64,000 bases of DNA from Synechococcus sp. MU1642 (GTDB taxonomy: Bacteria > Cyanobacteriota > Cyanobacteriia > PCC-6307 > Cyanobiaceae): contig NZ_VTKZ01000003.1 of NCBI RefSeq assembly GCF_020514115.1, positions 179,673 through 243,672 on the forward strand, written 5' to 3'. A program made the position numbers and the translations under genes. Below the pieces are notes generated by a model, which searched no databases, was not told where the DNA came from, and saw only the letters and a list, made by a program, of their open reading frames with translations. Each line of letters begins with the position of its first letter. Position 1 is the first letter of the stretch. Positions 1 through 9,057 of this stretch are shown piece after piece.

Positions 1-220
1 CCAAGATCTCCTCGCCCGGCTGCAAATGCAGGTGGTAGGTGTTCGAGAGCACCATCTGGGCTCCCGTGCGCCCCAGTTGCTCGGTGCTGATGCCCTTGAC
101 GGTGGCCAGGGTCCCCACCGGCATGAAGCGTGGTGTGTGCACCGGCCCATGCGGTGTCTCAAAGGTGCCGCACCGTGCTGATGTGTTGGCGCATTGCGCG
201 TTGATCTCGAAGCCGAACAC
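1..220 (-). CDS. tgt: Queuine tRNA-ribosyltransferase, N-terminal part (runs off left edge)
   Basis: Tgt exchanges the guanine at the wobble position of GUN-anticodon tRNAs for a queuosine precursor. The visible 73 residues read in from the minus strand and contain the family's opening blocks: [19 protein letters not shown], then KGIS and the [11 protein letters not shown] segment near the substrate pocket. The chosen start is a GTG at 218-220, giving a [10 protein letters not shown] opening; no in-frame ATG lies just upstream. The rest of the enzyme, including the zinc site, lies outside the window. A queuosine-precursor transporter is found elsewhere in this window at 47775-48515. Confidence 0.85.
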   Translation of the reverse strand, partial: MFGFEINAQCANTSARCGTFETPHGPVHTPRFMPVGTLATVKGISTEQLGRTGAQMVLSNTYHLHLQPGEEIL

Positions 221-336
221 GACTGATCCGCCTCTGCAATGACCCTACGGTGAGGGCCGATTGCATCCATTGAGCCATTCCCAGGATCGTTCCGCCCTGG
301 CTTTCTGATCTGGCGGGAGCCTGGATCTTCTACACA

Positions 337-1020
337 GTGCTGCCCGCATGGCCCTGGCCTCAGCCCTCTTTTCAGCGCATTGCCCGCTTCGCCCCCTGGA
401 TGGGGCTGCTAATTGGTGCGCTGCAGGGGCTGCTCTGGATCGGTTTGTCCAGGCTTGGTTGGCCTTTGGCTGCCTGTGCCCCCTGCGTGGTGGCTTTTGG
501 TATCCAACTCAGTGGCGGGTTGCATTACGACGGCTTAATCGACACGGCAGATGGCCTCGGGGCTCCAGCGGAGCGGCGGCTTGAGGCGATGGAGGACAGC
601 CGGGTGGGCGCCAGTGGCGTGCTGGCTCTTGTGATGGTGCTGCTGTTGCAGGTTGGGGCCTTAATCCAGCTGGGGGGGCAGGCCCCCCTCGGGCTCTGCC
701 TGGCTGGGTTCTGGGCCCGGGTGGCACCGCTCTGGGCCATGGCACGTTTCGACTACCTCCGCGCTGATGGAACCGCTGCGTTTCATCGCGATCACGGCAG
801 GCCGCTCTGGGACGCCTTGCCCGCGTTTTTGGTGGTGGTTGTGTTAATCGGTTGGGTGGGGCCCATGCCCCTTGTCCTGGGTGGTGTTGTGGCGATCCTG
901 GTCGCCCAGAGCCTCGGACGACGCCTTGGGGGGTACACCGGTGACAGTTATGGAGCGGTGCTTGTGCTCACCGAGATGATCACGTTGTTGGGTTTGGCCT
1001 TGCTTCTGCCGGCCAGTTGA
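337..1020 (+). CDS. cobS: Adenosylcobinamide-GDP ribazoletransferase (cobalamin synthase)
   Basis: CobS is an integral membrane enzyme that joins the lower-ligand nucleotide to adenosylcobinamide-GDP in a late step of B12 synthesis. The 227 residues are mostly hydrophobic, with several membrane spans, and carry the family motif GGLHYDGLIDTADGL (residues ~55-70) followed by RLEAMEDSRVGASG. A late motif GGYTGDSYGA is also present. The GTG at 337 is the first ordinary start, but the same frame is open back to 274 and encodes PPWLSDLAGAWIFYTV, which looks like the usual CobS N-terminus, so the true start may be upstream at a non-standard codon. The 3' end overlaps the convergent kinase gene by 41 bp. 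Confidence 0.88.
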   Translation: MLPAWPWPQPSFQRIARFAPWMGLLIGALQGLLWIGLSRLGWPLAACAPCVVAFGIQLSGGLHYDGLIDTADGLGAPAERRLEAMEDSRVGASGVLALVMVLLLQVGALIQLGGQAPLGLCLAGFWARVAPLWAMARFDYLRADGTAAFHRDHGRPLWDALPAFLVVVVLIGWVGPMPLVLGGVVAILVAQSLGRRLGGYTGDSYGAVLVLTEMITLLGLALLLPAS

Positions 1021-2101
1021 GGACGAACGCGTTGCCCTGAGTGGGCAGATCAGGAGCGATCGTTGAAGGCTCCACGCAGAGCGTGAGGTTGCGGCCCTGC
1101 TGCTCAGCCAGGGAGCGTGCAAGTGCGAGCCCAAGGCCGGTGCCCGCTCGGTCCTGTCCGGTGGACCCCCGCGCTCCCCGTTCGAAAATCAGGTCGCGCT
1201 CCTTCAGGGGGATCGGCGGCCCGTCGTCCCAGACGCAGAGCCCTTCGGGCAATAGGCACAGGCCCACGATGCATCCCGCTGGGCTATAGCGGAAGGCATT
1301 TTCAAGGAGGTTGGCGACGATCTCTGCGATCGTTCCGTCCTGGGATGGTTGATGAATCCACTGGGGCCACAGGTCCGGACCCCGCCAGGGGCGGCCCTGC
1401 AGGCTTGCCGTCGCTTCCGCCCGTTCCAGCAGAGGCTTCAGCATGGTTTGCATGGTTGCCTCACCTTCGGCAGGGCCGGGGGGCAACAAGGTGGGGCCAA
1501 GGGGCTCTTGTTGCGGGAGACGTTGCTGCCCGAGGCCATCGAGCACGTCGATGTACTGGCCGAGTTGGCGTTGCTCCGAGAGCATTCCCTCCACAAGTGC
1601 GCGGTGGGAGCTGTCTGCTTCAAGCCGCCGCAGCAGCAGTTGGGCATAGGTACGCAGGGCTGCCAGTGGATTGCGCAACTGATGCACGAGGGTGCGCAGT
1701 TGATCGTTTTGTTGGCTGAGTTCCTGGCGCAGTTGCAGGCATTCCAGGTCTCGCCCTAGGGCGTGGCTGATGGCGGCAGCACTGCGTCGCATCCGTTGGT
1801 CCAGGGTCAGCGTCCAACTCCGTCGCGGATCCAGATCGGCGCGCAGTGCTCCCAGGATCAGGCCGGCATCCTGGAGGGGGTACCAGCGCCGACTCTCATG
1901 CGGCAGGCGCAGGTTCGGGTCTGCGTCGGCAGGGGGAAGAGATCGATTATTGGCAGACCATTGCCGGATCAGCAGCAAAGGTGGACCTTGCTGATTGGGA
2001 GGCGCACTGACGTACAGCCCCAGATGCTGAATGCCTTCTTCGGCGGTCAGATCAGCCAGCTGTTGATCGGTGAAATCGAAGAATCGATCGGTGAGCTGCA
2101 T
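980..2101 (-). CDS. Orphan soluble sensor histidine kinase
   Basis: A 373-residue histidine kinase without membrane spans. The N-terminal ~110 residues look like a small sensory (GAF-like) region. The H-box LVHQLRNPLAALR places the phosphorylated His at residue 140. The ATPase domain shows an N-box LLENAFRYSP, a G1 box WDDGPPIP and a G2 box GTGLGLALA. No response regulator lies next to it, so the partner must be encoded elsewhere. The last 41 bp overlap the end of cobS tail to tail. The ligand or signal cannot be read from sequence. The kinase call is firm; the specific signalling role is unknown. Confidence 0.88.
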   Translation of the reverse strand: MQLTDRFFDFTDQQLADLTAEEGIQHLGLYVSAPPNQQGPPLLLIRQWSANNRSLPPADADPNLRLPHESRRWYPLQDAGLILGALRADLDPRRSWTLTLDQRMRRSAAAISHALGRDLECLQLRQELSQQNDQLRTLVHQLRNPLAALRTYAQLLLRRLEADSSHRALVEGMLSEQRQLGQYIDVLDGLGQQRLPQQEPLGPTLLPPGPAEGEATMQTMLKPLLERAEATASLQGRPWRGPDLWPQWIHQPSQDGTIAEIVANLLENAFRYSPAGCIVGLCLLPEGLCVWDDGPPIPLKERDLIFERGARGSTGQDRAGTGLGLALARSLAEQQGRNLTLCVEPSTIAPDLPTQGNAFVLNWPAEARPNPTT

Positions 2102-2441
2102 CAGTTCCAGACGATCAATTCAGGTGCTTGGGCAAGCCTGCGCCAGGGGGACTTGAAAAATCTGGGAAAAGTCTTAAGATCCTCATATCGACCGAGACGT
2201 TGTTCACCATGAACAGACGTCCGCCAGCTCTCACAAAGGTTGCATTTGCTTGGCAACCAAAGCTACAGCAGAGGTTGCAGTGTCCTCCGTTGGTTCCCGC
2301 TTGGGTGTTGGTGTCCTGCCGGTGATTGTGGTGTGTCTGCAATTGCCTTGACGCTTCCCTTGCGTCTGGCGTTTTCGCGCCGACGGCACCTGTTTGTTCT
2401 GACGATCCACCCCGTTCTTCCTTTCGTACCGGAGCCCTTTC
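2102..2441. other. Intergenic region between the kinase and DUF3155 genes
   Basis: This 340-bp gap separates two divergently transcribed genes. I see no convincing coding frame in it. It holds a plausible plus-strand sigma70-type promoter at 2153-2180, which would leave an unusually long untranslated leader of about 250 nt before the DUF3155 gene. No riboswitch class could be recognised. Confidence 0.5.
2153..2180 (+). promoter_or_regulatory. Candidate sigma70-type promoter for the DUF3155 gene
   Basis: A TTGAAA element (2153-2158) is followed after 16 bp by TAAGAT (2175-2180). These match 5 of 6 and 4 of 6 consensus positions. It points toward the DUF3155 gene starting at 2442. This is a pattern match only. 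Confidence 0.35.
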
Positions 2442-2810
2442 ATGTCCAAGAAGCGCAAGCGCATTAGCCGTCGTCGTCTGGCAGGTCAGCGGGTCCTGGC
2501 CCATGTGCCAACCCATCACCTTGAGACCGGTGAGTACAAGCCTGTTACGGCCGCTCGCCGCTACATCGCAGAAGCGGCCATGGTCCCTCCGGCGCTGCTG
2601 AACGTGCGCCGCAACGAGCACACCACCGACCGTTTCTTTTGGGGTGAGAAGGGTCTGTTCAGCGCCCAATACGCCGAAGAGAATCACTTCCTCTTCCCTT
2701 CATTGCGCACGATTGTTGATTCCATCGGTGAAGACAAGCTCTTTGAAGGCCTCGAGCTTGGTGCTGATGATTGGGAGGAAATGGAGGAGTACGAATACGC
2801 CTTCGTTTGA
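2442..2810 (+). CDS. DUF3155 family protein
   Basis: A 122-residue cyanobacteria-specific protein. It opens with a very basic stretch, MSKKRKRISRRRLAGQRV, and ends in an acidic, aromatic tail (DDWEEMEEYEYAFV), so charge is strongly polarised along the chain. The body PTHHLETGEYKPVTAARRYI and the FLFPSLR block match my recollection of the DUF3155 family. There is no signal peptide or membrane span. The basic head suggests nucleic-acid or ribosome binding, but this is inference. It stands alone between a divergent kinase gene and a convergent hydrolase gene that starts its stop codon directly after this one. Confidence 0.82.
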   Translation: MSKKRKRISRRRLAGQRVLAHVPTHHLETGEYKPVTAARRYIAEAAMVPPALLNVRRNEHTTDRFFWGEKGLFSAQYAEENHFLFPSLRTIVDSIGEDKLFEGLELGADDWEEMEEYEYAFV

Positions 2811-3383
2811 TCAGGCGTTCTTCAGAACACGTTCGATAAACAACAGGATCGGCTGCACCGTTTCATCCGGGATGGTGTGGCCGTTTTTGAATGGAAGCGT
2901 CTGACAGCGATCGGGCTGCAACTGCGAAGCGATCGCTGGCATGGCCTTGAACGGCACCACAGGATCGTCTGAACCATGCATCAGCAATACAGGGGGGTGT
3001 CGCAGGGGTGGAGCCCAGTTCGGGTGCGGATAGCCGCTGCAGCTGATCAGCCCTGCGATGGGCAGGACGCAGCCGCTCTCCAAGGCCATTGCCCCCCCCT
3101 GGGAAAAGCCGAACACCACCGTCCGTTCGAGTCCAAGGCCTGAACTGTTCAGGCTCTGAAGTTGAGCCTTGAGGTTCTCAACGGCCGCGGGTACGGCGTC
3201 CCACTGGGCCGGGAACAGGCCATACCACTGGCGTCCTCCAGGTTGGTCGGGATGGAGTTCAGGGGCCTCAAGGCACACCACATCAAGGGTTTTTGAGCAC
3301 TCGCGCGCCAGGCGCTCGCCCAGGGGCTTGAGATCCTCTCCATTGGCTCCCCAGCCGTGGAGCAGTACAAGCCGGCCATCCAT
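2811..3383 (-). CDS. Alpha/beta-hydrolase (carboxylesterase/phospholipase family)
   Basis: A 190-residue serine hydrolase of the small carboxylesterase type. The oxyanion-side motif LLHGWGANGEDL is at residues ~6-18, the nucleophile elbow GFSQGGAMA is at ~93-101, the acid is in HGSDDPVVPF (~136) and the catalytic His in NGHTIPDE (~168). All triad elements are present and there is no signal peptide, so it should be an active cytosolic enzyme. The natural substrate cannot be deduced. It converges on the DUF3155 gene with zero spacing and diverges from purH, whose start is 56 bp away. Confidence 0.82.
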   Translation of the reverse strand: MDGRLVLLHGWGANGEDLKPLGERLARECSKTLDVVCLEAPELHPDQPGGRQWYGLFPAQWDAVPAAVENLKAQLQSLNSSGLGLERTVVFGFSQGGAMALESGCVLPIAGLISCSGYPHPNWAPPLRHPPVLLMHGSDDPVVPFKAMPAIASQLQPDRCQTLPFKNGHTIPDETVQPILLFIERVLKNA

Positions 3384-3439
3384 AGGGCATCAACATCACT
3401 GCTGCGTAGGTTGGCTCACGACCCAGTCACGACCCTTCG

Positions 3440-5002
3440 ATGGCTCCTGTCGCTCTGTTGAGTGTTTCCGATAAGTCCGGGCTGGTGCCCCTGGCGGAGG
3501 CCCTACATCGGACCCATGGCTATCAGCTGCTCTCCAGTGGGGGCACGGCCAAGGTGCTCGAGCAGGCCGGTCTTCCAGTGACCCGTGTGTCGGAGCACAC
3601 CGGGGCTCCAGAAATTCTTGGCGGTCGTGTGAAAACGCTCCATCCAAGGGTGCATGGCGGAATTTTGGCCAAGCGGGGTGAAGCGTCCCACCAAGCCGAT
3701 CTTGAGCAGCAGAACATTGCCCCCATCGATGTGGTGGTGGTCAACCTTTATCCCTTCCGCGAAACGATTGCTCGGCCTGACGTCACCTGGGATCAGGCGA
3801 TCGAGAACATCGACATCGGTGGCCCCGCCATGGTGCGGGCGGCCGCCAAAAACCATGCCGATGTGGCTGTGCTTACCAGCCCTGACCAATACGACCGTTT
3901 GTTAACCGCCATGGCGGAGTCGGGCGGGAGCGTGCCTTCGGAGCTGCGGCGTCAACTGGCTCTTGAAGCGTTCCAGCACACCGCGTCTTACGACACCGCG
4001 ATCAGCCGCTGGATGGCCGAGCAAAACGCCGCGGACGACAGCCCCTGGTTGGAGGCGGTGCCATTGAGGCAGACCCTGCGGTACGGCGAAAATCCCCACC
4101 AAAAAGCGCGCTGGTTCAGCCATCCCAAACAGGGTTGGGGTGGTGCCATTCAGCTGCAGGGCAAGGAGCTGAGCACCAATAACCTGTTGGATCTCGAGGC
4201 GGCCCTCGCCACGGTTCGGGAGTTCGGCTATGGAGTCGACGGCTCTGCACCGGCTTTGCAACCTGCGGCCGTGGTCGTCAAGCACACCAATCCCTGTGGT
4301 GTGGCGATCGGAGCTTCGATCCCTGCAGCACTGACGCGGGCCCTGGATGCCGATCGGGTGAGTGCCTTTGGCGGCATCATCGCCATGAATGGTGTGGTGG
4401 AAGCAACGGCGGCCCGTGAGCTCACCAGCCTGTTCCTGGAATGTGTCGTTGCACCGGGCTTCACGCCCGAGGCGCGGGAGGTGCTGGCGGCCAAAGCCAA
4501 TCTGCGCCTGTTGGAGCTGGCTCCGCAGGCCATTGATGCGGCAGGCCCCGATCACGTTCGGAGCATCCTTGGCGGTCTCTTGGTTCAGGATCTTGATGAT
4601 CAGGTAATCACGCCGGCCGACTGGACCGTGGCCAGCCAGCGGCCGCCAACACTGCAGGAAAAGCTGGACCTCGAATTTGCGTGGCGTCTGGTGCGTCATG
4701 TTCGTTCCAACGCCATCGTTGTGGCCAGGGATGGGCAGAGCCTTGGCGTGGGTGCCGGGCAGATGAATCGCGTGGGCTCCGCGCGTATTGCCCTGGAGGC
4801 GGCAGGTGAGAAAGCCCAGGGAGCTGTTCTGGCCAGTGATGGCTTTTTCCCGTTTGACGACACGGTGCGTCTGGCTGCCAGCCACGGCATCACCGCCGTG
4901 ATTCATCCCGGAGGGAGCATGCGCGATGGCGATTCGATCAAGGCCTGCGATGAGCATGGCCTGGCGATGCAGCTCACGGGGCGCCGCCATTTTCTGCACT
5001 GA
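3440..5002 (+). CDS. purH: Bifunctional AICAR transformylase / IMP cyclohydrolase
   Basis: PurH carries out the last two steps of purine synthesis, formylating AICAR and closing the ring to IMP. The 520-residue length is typical. The N-terminal cyclohydrolase domain shows the MGS-like fold blocks [18 protein letters not shown] and [16 protein letters not shown]. The C-terminal transformylase domain includes [33 protein letters not shown] and the closing [15 protein letters not shown]. The ATG at 3440 fits both domain spacing and the upstream divergent gene. It appears to be a single-gene transcription unit; a GC-rich hairpin follows at 5010-5026. Confidence 0.97.
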   Translation: MAPVALLSVSDKSGLVPLAEALHRTHGYQLLSSGGTAKVLEQAGLPVTRVSEHTGAPEILGGRVKTLHPRVHGGILAKRGEASHQADLEQQNIAPIDVVVVNLYPFRETIARPDVTWDQAIENIDIGGPAMVRAAAKNHADVAVLTSPDQYDRLLTAMAESGGSVPSELRRQLALEAFQHTASYDTAISRWMAEQNAADDSPWLEAVPLRQTLRYGENPHQKARWFSHPKQGWGGAIQLQGKELSTNNLLDLEAALATVREFGYGVDGSAPALQPAAVVVKHTNPCGVAIGASIPAALTRALDADRVSAFGGIIAMNGVVEATAARELTSLFLECVVAPGFTPEAREVLAAKANLRLLELAPQAIDAAGPDHVRSILGGLLVQDLDDQVITPADWTVASQRPPTLQEKLDLEFAWRLVRHVRSNAIVVARDGQSLGVGAGQMNRVGSARIALEAAGEKAQGAVLASDGFFPFDDTVRLAASHGITAVIHPGGSMRDGDSIKACDEHGLAMQLTGRRHFLH

Positions 5003-5009
5003 CGCTGGT

Positions 5010-5026
5010 GGGGGCCGCCGGCCCCC
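5010..5026 (+). terminator. GC-rich hairpin after purH
   Basis: A perfect 7-bp stem, GGGGGCC and GGCCCCC, with a 3-nt loop lies 8 bp after the purH stop. It is not followed by a T-run, so it may be an mRNA-stabilising or weak termination hairpin rather than a classic intrinsic terminator. Confidence 0.4.
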
Positions 5027-5056
5027 TAGCCTCGCGACACTGAAGAGTCCCCTTCA

Positions 5057-5515
5057 ATGCTCGCCACCCTCCCCTTCAGCCTCAATTTCGCTCACCCCCT
5101 AGCGGAGTGGGGCCTGCTCGCCGTTGGTGGTTGGGCTCTGTACCTGGGGATCAAGGTCAAGAAAACCCGCACCGGCACCGCAGAACAGCGCAAAGAGCTG
5201 GTGCCGAAGAAGTTCGCCCAGCGCCATTACCTCTGGGGCAGCATCCTGCTGGCTGTTATGACCCTCGGCACGCTGGGTGGAATGGCGGTCACCTATCTGA
5301 ACAATGGCAAGTTGTTCGTCGGTCCTCACCTTTTGGTGGGTCTGGCGATGACAGGAATGATCGCTGTTGCCGCGTCGCTCTCACCCCTGATGCAGCGGGG
5401 CAATGTGATCGCGCGTAAGGCTCATGTGGGCCTGAACATGGGCATGCTCACGCTGTTCCTCTGGCAGGCCTTCAGTGGCATGGAGATCGTCAACAAGATC
5501 TGGACCAATCGCTGA
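5057..5515 (+). CDS. DUF4079 family membrane protein
   Basis: A 152-residue protein with about four hydrophobic segments: residues ~15-32, ~58-78, ~88-108 and ~122-143. These are separated by a basic cytoplasmic loop KVKKTRTGTAEQRKELVPKKFAQRHY. The pattern GSILLAVMTLGTLGGMAVTYLNNGKLFVGPHLLVGL matches DUF4079, a cyanobacterial family of unknown function. The His residues in the membrane parts (GPHLL, KAHVG) recall cytochrome-b561-like folds, which is only a suggestion. It lies between purH and a convergent DUF1997 gene 7 bp away. Confidence 0.78.
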   Translation: MLATLPFSLNFAHPLAEWGLLAVGGWALYLGIKVKKTRTGTAEQRKELVPKKFAQRHYLWGSILLAVMTLGTLGGMAVTYLNNGKLFVGPHLLVGLAMTGMIAVAASLSPLMQRGNVIARKAHVGLNMGMLTLFLWQAFSGMEIVNKIWTNR

Positions 5516-5522
5516 AGACGCT

Positions 5523-6131
5523 TCAGAAGGCTGCCCGCTGACGGGGTGGGCAGCTCAGGCCATGAGCGGCATGGAAATCTTCCTGGACCTTCCAGGTCAG
5601 CCGTCGCGAAATCTGGCGGACTATCTGCTTGAGCAGATGATCACCACTGCTCTGGACCAACTGATCCGGGAGCATGGTGATCACCTTGGGCAGACGGATC
5701 CAAACCTTGAGATCCAGGTCCCATTGCACGGAGGTGTTCTCCGATTCGGGGATGAGATGCATTCCCGCACGGAAGTCGACGTCGTAGTGATGGCGCAGGG
5801 CTAGTGACTGTGGCACTGTCCGCATGGTTTCGATCCGGTAAATCCCTTCCTGCTGCGGCAGCAGTCGTAAAGCGATCGTGGGTTCCACTTCGAAGCCAAA
5901 GTTGCCGAACCGCCCCAGGGTCAAGCTGTAGGACTGCCGATCGATGGCCTCGACCTGCATCGGGCTGGCGCAACGTTCAAACCAGCTCTGATGGTTATCC
6001 AGGTAGCGCGCTACCACCTCTTGGTGCGCCAGCATCTGCATCGAATCCTCGAAGTGGCTGCTGTAGCAGCGCACCTGCGGGTCTGCACCGTGAAGCTGAT
6101 TGTCGGTTTCAGTGGGCGACAAGACCGTCAC
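5523..6131 (-). CDS. DUF1997 family protein
   Basis: A 202-residue soluble protein with a GTG start at 6129-6131. The segment VEAIDRQSYSLTLGRFGNFG and the later ALRHHYDVDFRAGMHL are characteristic of DUF1997, a family shared by cyanobacteria and chloroplasts with no firm biochemical role. The C-terminal half alternates hydrophobic and polar residues like a beta-rich lipid- or ligand-binding fold (SRPBCC-like), which is inference. No signal peptide is seen. It shares the strand with ispH, starting 62 bp beyond the ispH stop, and could be co-transcribed. Confidence 0.75.
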   Translation of the reverse strand: MTVLSPTETDNQLHGADPQVRCYSSHFEDSMQMLAHQEVVARYLDNHQSWFERCASPMQVEAIDRQSYSLTLGRFGNFGFEVEPTIALRLLPQQEGIYRIETMRTVPQSLALRHHYDVDFRAGMHLIPESENTSVQWDLDLKVWIRLPKVITMLPDQLVQSSGDHLLKQIVRQISRRLTWKVQEDFHAAHGLSCPPRQRAAF

Positions 6132-6192
6132 GGATGGGGAGCTGCCGGCGAAGGGCGGATTAAAGATGAACCAATGTAAAGCTCTCCGCGGT

Positions 6193-7392
6193 TCAGTTTT
6201 CGCTCAATTGCATCAGTTTTTCGATCACCTCTTCCACCGCCCGATCCGGCGTTGAGGCACCGGAGGTGATTCCCACCCGAACTGGTCCCTCAGGCAGGAA
6301 ATCGCCTTCACGACAGAGTTCCGCCGCCAGTGGTTTGTGCTCGATCGAATTGCTGCCCACGTCAATGCGCTCGGGCGTGTCGATGTGGAAGGAGCGAATG
6401 CCGCGGCTGACAGCAATTTCCTGCAGGTGGGTGGTGTTGGACGAGTTGAAACCACCGATCACCACCATTAAGTCCAGCGGTTCATCCACCAGGGAGAACA
6501 TGGCGTCCTGACGCTCCTGGGTGGCGTCGCAAATGGTGTTGAAGGCCAGGAAGTGGTCGTTGAGCTGAGTTGGACCGTATTTGCTCAACATCGTGCGTTC
6601 GAACAAGCGTCCGATTTCTTCCGTTTCGCTCTTCAGCATCGTGGTCTGGTTGGCCACGCCCAGACGTTCGAGGTCCCGATCGGGATCGAACCCTGGGGAG
6701 CACGCTTTGGCAAAGCGTTTGATGAACTCATCACGGTCACCTTTGCCGAGGATGTAATCCGCGACGTACTGGGCTTCCTCCAGATCGAGCACCACCAGAT
6801 ATGTACCGGCAAATGAGCTGGTGGCCAGTGTTTCCTCGTGTTTCACCTTGCCGTGAATGATCGAGCTGAAGGTGTGCTTTTTGTGTTTCTCCACGGTGTT
6901 CCACACCTTGGAGACCCAGGGACAGGTCGTATCAACGATGTGGCAGCCCCGTTCATTCAGCAGCTGCATTTCCTGAACGGTGGCACCAAAGGCCGGCAGG
7001 ATCACCACATCACCGCAGGTGACACCTGAGAAGTCCTTCACCCCCTGTTCGACAGGGATGAACTGCACATCCATCTCCCTGAGGTGATCGTTCACTGAGG
7101 GGTTGTGGATGATCTCGTTCGTGATCCAGAGGCGCTCGCTTGGGTAGTGCTTGCGGGTTTCGTATGCCATCGCCACGGCCCGTTCAACACCCCAGCAGAA
7201 CCCGAAGGCTTCCGCCAGGCGCACGTCGAGCCTGCCGTGTTCCAGTCGGTAGCCGTTGTCCCTGATCGTGCCGATCAGTCCGCTCTGGTAAGCCTGCTCA
7301 AGGCTTTCCGCCACTTCCTCGGCGCGCCCGAAGCCTCGCCGGTTGTAGCGCTCGGAATGGTGGAGGGAGCGCTTGAAGGCGTGGGTGTCCAT
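6193..7392 (-). CDS. ispH: 4-hydroxy-3-methylbut-2-enyl diphosphate reductase
   Basis: IspH is the iron-sulfur enzyme that makes IPP and DMAPP in the last step of the MEP isoprenoid pathway, feeding carotenoid, chlorophyll and quinone synthesis. The 399-residue length is the long cyanobacterial/plastid form. Cluster-binding cysteines are visible in [24 protein letters not shown] and [11 protein letters not shown]. The glycine/serine block [15 protein letters not shown] and the closing [11 protein letters not shown] are also present. The ATG at 7392 leaves the usual N-terminal extension. It is transcribed in the same direction as amt, but a strong terminator at 7448-7475 lies between them. Confidence 0.96.
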   Translation of the reverse strand: MDTHAFKRSLHHSERYNRRGFGRAEEVAESLEQAYQSGLIGTIRDNGYRLEHGRLDVRLAEAFGFCWGVERAVAMAYETRKHYPSERLWITNEIIHNPSVNDHLREMDVQFIPVEQGVKDFSGVTCGDVVILPAFGATVQEMQLLNERGCHIVDTTCPWVSKVWNTVEKHKKHTFSSIIHGKVKHEETLATSSFAGTYLVVLDLEEAQYVADYILGKGDRDEFIKRFAKACSPGFDPDRDLERLGVANQTTMLKSETEEIGRLFERTMLSKYGPTQLNDHFLAFNTICDATQERQDAMFSLVDEPLDLMVVIGGFNSSNTTHLQEIAVSRGIRSFHIDTPERIDVGSNSIEHKPLAAELCREGDFLPEGPVRVGITSGASTPDRAVEEVIEKLMQLSEN

Positions 7393-7447
7393 GGAGGGCG
7401 CTGGAGTGGGGCAACTCTATGTGGCCTGAGGCGCTTCTTCAGGCAGT

Positions 7448-7475
7448 AAAAAAGCCCGGCCAACTGGCCGGGCTT
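7448..7475 (-). terminator. Intrinsic terminator of amt
   Basis: On the minus strand a perfect 10-bp stem (AAGCCCGGCC and GGCCGGGCTT) with a 4-nt loop is followed by six T residues. It lies 28 bp past the amt stop codon and separates amt from ispH. Confidence 0.88.
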
Positions 7476-7502
7476 GAGATCAGCAACTGAGCCGAAGAGG
7501 AA

Positions 7503-8975
7503 TCAGTTGTTGGTGGTGGAGAAACCGGCGTAGGCCTCCATGCCGTGTTCGCCAATGTCCAGACCTTCGGACTCTTCCTGTTCGGTGACGCGGATGCCAC
7601 CGAAGAGGGAGCCGATGATCTGCCAGGCGATGAAGCAGGTGACCACGGTCCAGATGGCGTAGGCAGCTGCACCCAGGGCTTGGATGCCGAGCTGGTCGAT
7701 ACCTCCGCCGACCAGAAGGCCGAGACCGGAGCCGTCGCCCTGGACGTCGTAGCCCCAAAGACCGATCACGATCGTGCCCCACACGCCGCACACACCGTGT
7801 ACGGAGAAGGCTCCGACGGGGTCGTCAATGCCTGCGGCATCGAGAGCTGCAACGGAGAAGACGACGATGATGCCGCCGACCACGCCAGCAACCCAGGAAC
7901 CCGTCAGGGTGAGGTTGCCGCAACCGGCAGTCACGCTCACCAGGCCGGCCAGGATGCCGTTGATGATCATGGTGAGGTCAGGCTTCTTGGATGTGATCGT
8001 GGAGATCACCGTGGCGCCGATGGCACCACCGGCTGCGCCGAGGGTGGTGGTGACGGCCACGTAGGGAACCCACTGGTCCATGGCCAGCTGGGAGCCTGGG
8101 TTGAAGCCGTACCAGCCGATCCAGAGGATCAGAGCGCCAAGGGTGGCAATGGACATGTTGTGGCCAGGAATGGCCTGAACCTTGCCATCGACGTACTTGC
8201 CGATGCGGGGTCCGAGCAACATGGCGCCGACGAGGCCGGCCCAAGCGCCGACGGAGTGCACGATCGAGGAACCAGCAAAGTCGATGAATTCGACACTGCC
8301 AACACTGTTGAGCCAGCCACCATTCCATTCCCAGCTGCCAGCAACTGGGTAGATAAAGGCGGTGAGGACCAGGGCGAAAATCACGAATTCGCCGAACTTG
8401 ATCCGTTCAGCCACAAGACCGGAAACAATCGTGGCTGCTGTTCCGGCGAAGGCCGCCTGGAACAGGAAATCAACGGTGGGAACCAGGCCCGCATCGCTGA
8501 TGGTCTCAGCGGTGACGGTTGGATCGAAGAAGAAGCCTGCGAAGTACAGCCAGCCGTCGATGACGGAATCGCCGTACATGAAGGAGTAGCCCACGAACCA
8601 GTAGGCGGTCACCGCGAGGGCGAACACAAACAGGTTCTTGGCGAGGATATTGACGGCATTTTTTTGCCGGCACATGCCTGCTTCGACCATGGCGAAGCCA
8701 GCATTCATAAAGATCACCAATATCGTGGCGACCAAAAGCCAGAGGTTGTTGGCCAGGAAAGCGGCGGAGAGCTCAGGCAGCTCTTCGGCTTTGGCCGACA
8801 GCGTGAAGATGCCGAGGCCCATGAGCGCCAGAGGCGCACAGGCGAGCCAGGTCATGGCGCGGTTGGAGCTGAATCCCCGGATGCCCTTCAGGAGCAACAT
8901 CGGGCCTTCAAGGAGGCTTGCCTCCTGAAGAGTTTTGCGCCGCCTTTGCGGTGGCGCGTGGAATGCAGTTGTCAT
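7503..8975 (-). CDS. amt: Ammonium transporter
   Basis: A high-affinity ammonium channel of the Amt family. The first ~75 residues include a basic segment and a hydrophobic signal-like stretch ending in SAKAEELPEL. About 11 membrane spans follow. The pore histidines sit in SSIVHSVGAWAG and FSVHGVCGVWG, and the family motif GFAMVEAGMCRQKNAVNI is intact. I place the start at ATG 8975 (MTTAFHAPP); a GTG at 9002 is possible but less likely, and an internal ATG may give the true signal-peptide start. An NtcA-like site lies upstream at 9058-9073, consistent with nitrogen control. No glnK-type gene is adjacent. Confidence 0.95.
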   Translation of the reverse strand: MTTAFHAPPQRRRKTLQEASLLEGPMLLLKGIRGFSSNRAMTWLACAPLALMGLGIFTLSAKAEELPELSAAFLANNLWLLVATILVIFMNAGFAMVEAGMCRQKNAVNILAKNLFVFALAVTAYWFVGYSFMYGDSVIDGWLYFAGFFFDPTVTAETISDAGLVPTVDFLFQAAFAGTAATIVSGLVAERIKFGEFVIFALVLTAFIYPVAGSWEWNGGWLNSVGSVEFIDFAGSSIVHSVGAWAGLVGAMLLGPRIGKYVDGKVQAIPGHNMSIATLGALILWIGWYGFNPGSQLAMDQWVPYVAVTTTLGAAGGAIGATVISTITSKKPDLTMIINGILAGLVSVTAGCGNLTLTGSWVAGVVGGIIVVFSVAALDAAGIDDPVGAFSVHGVCGVWGTIVIGLWGYDVQGDGSGLGLLVGGGIDQLGIQALGAAAYAIWTVVTCFIAWQIIGSLFGGIRVTEQEESEGLDIGEHGMEAYAGFSTTNN

Positions 8976-9057
8976 GAACGAGGGTGCAGAGCTGCGTGAC
9001 ACGCCTAGTTGTAACTAGGCGAACCAGCCCACGCTGCACGTCATTCTCGTCTTTCTA

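Noticed and set aside
3902..4999. A 365-codon minus-strand open frame
   Set aside because: Shadow of purH on the opposite strand.
7545..8999. A 484-codon plus-strand open frame across amt
   Set aside because: It is exactly antisense to the conserved ammonium transporter; its translation is Glu/Gly/Asp-rich without any domain pattern, a side effect of GC-rich codon use.
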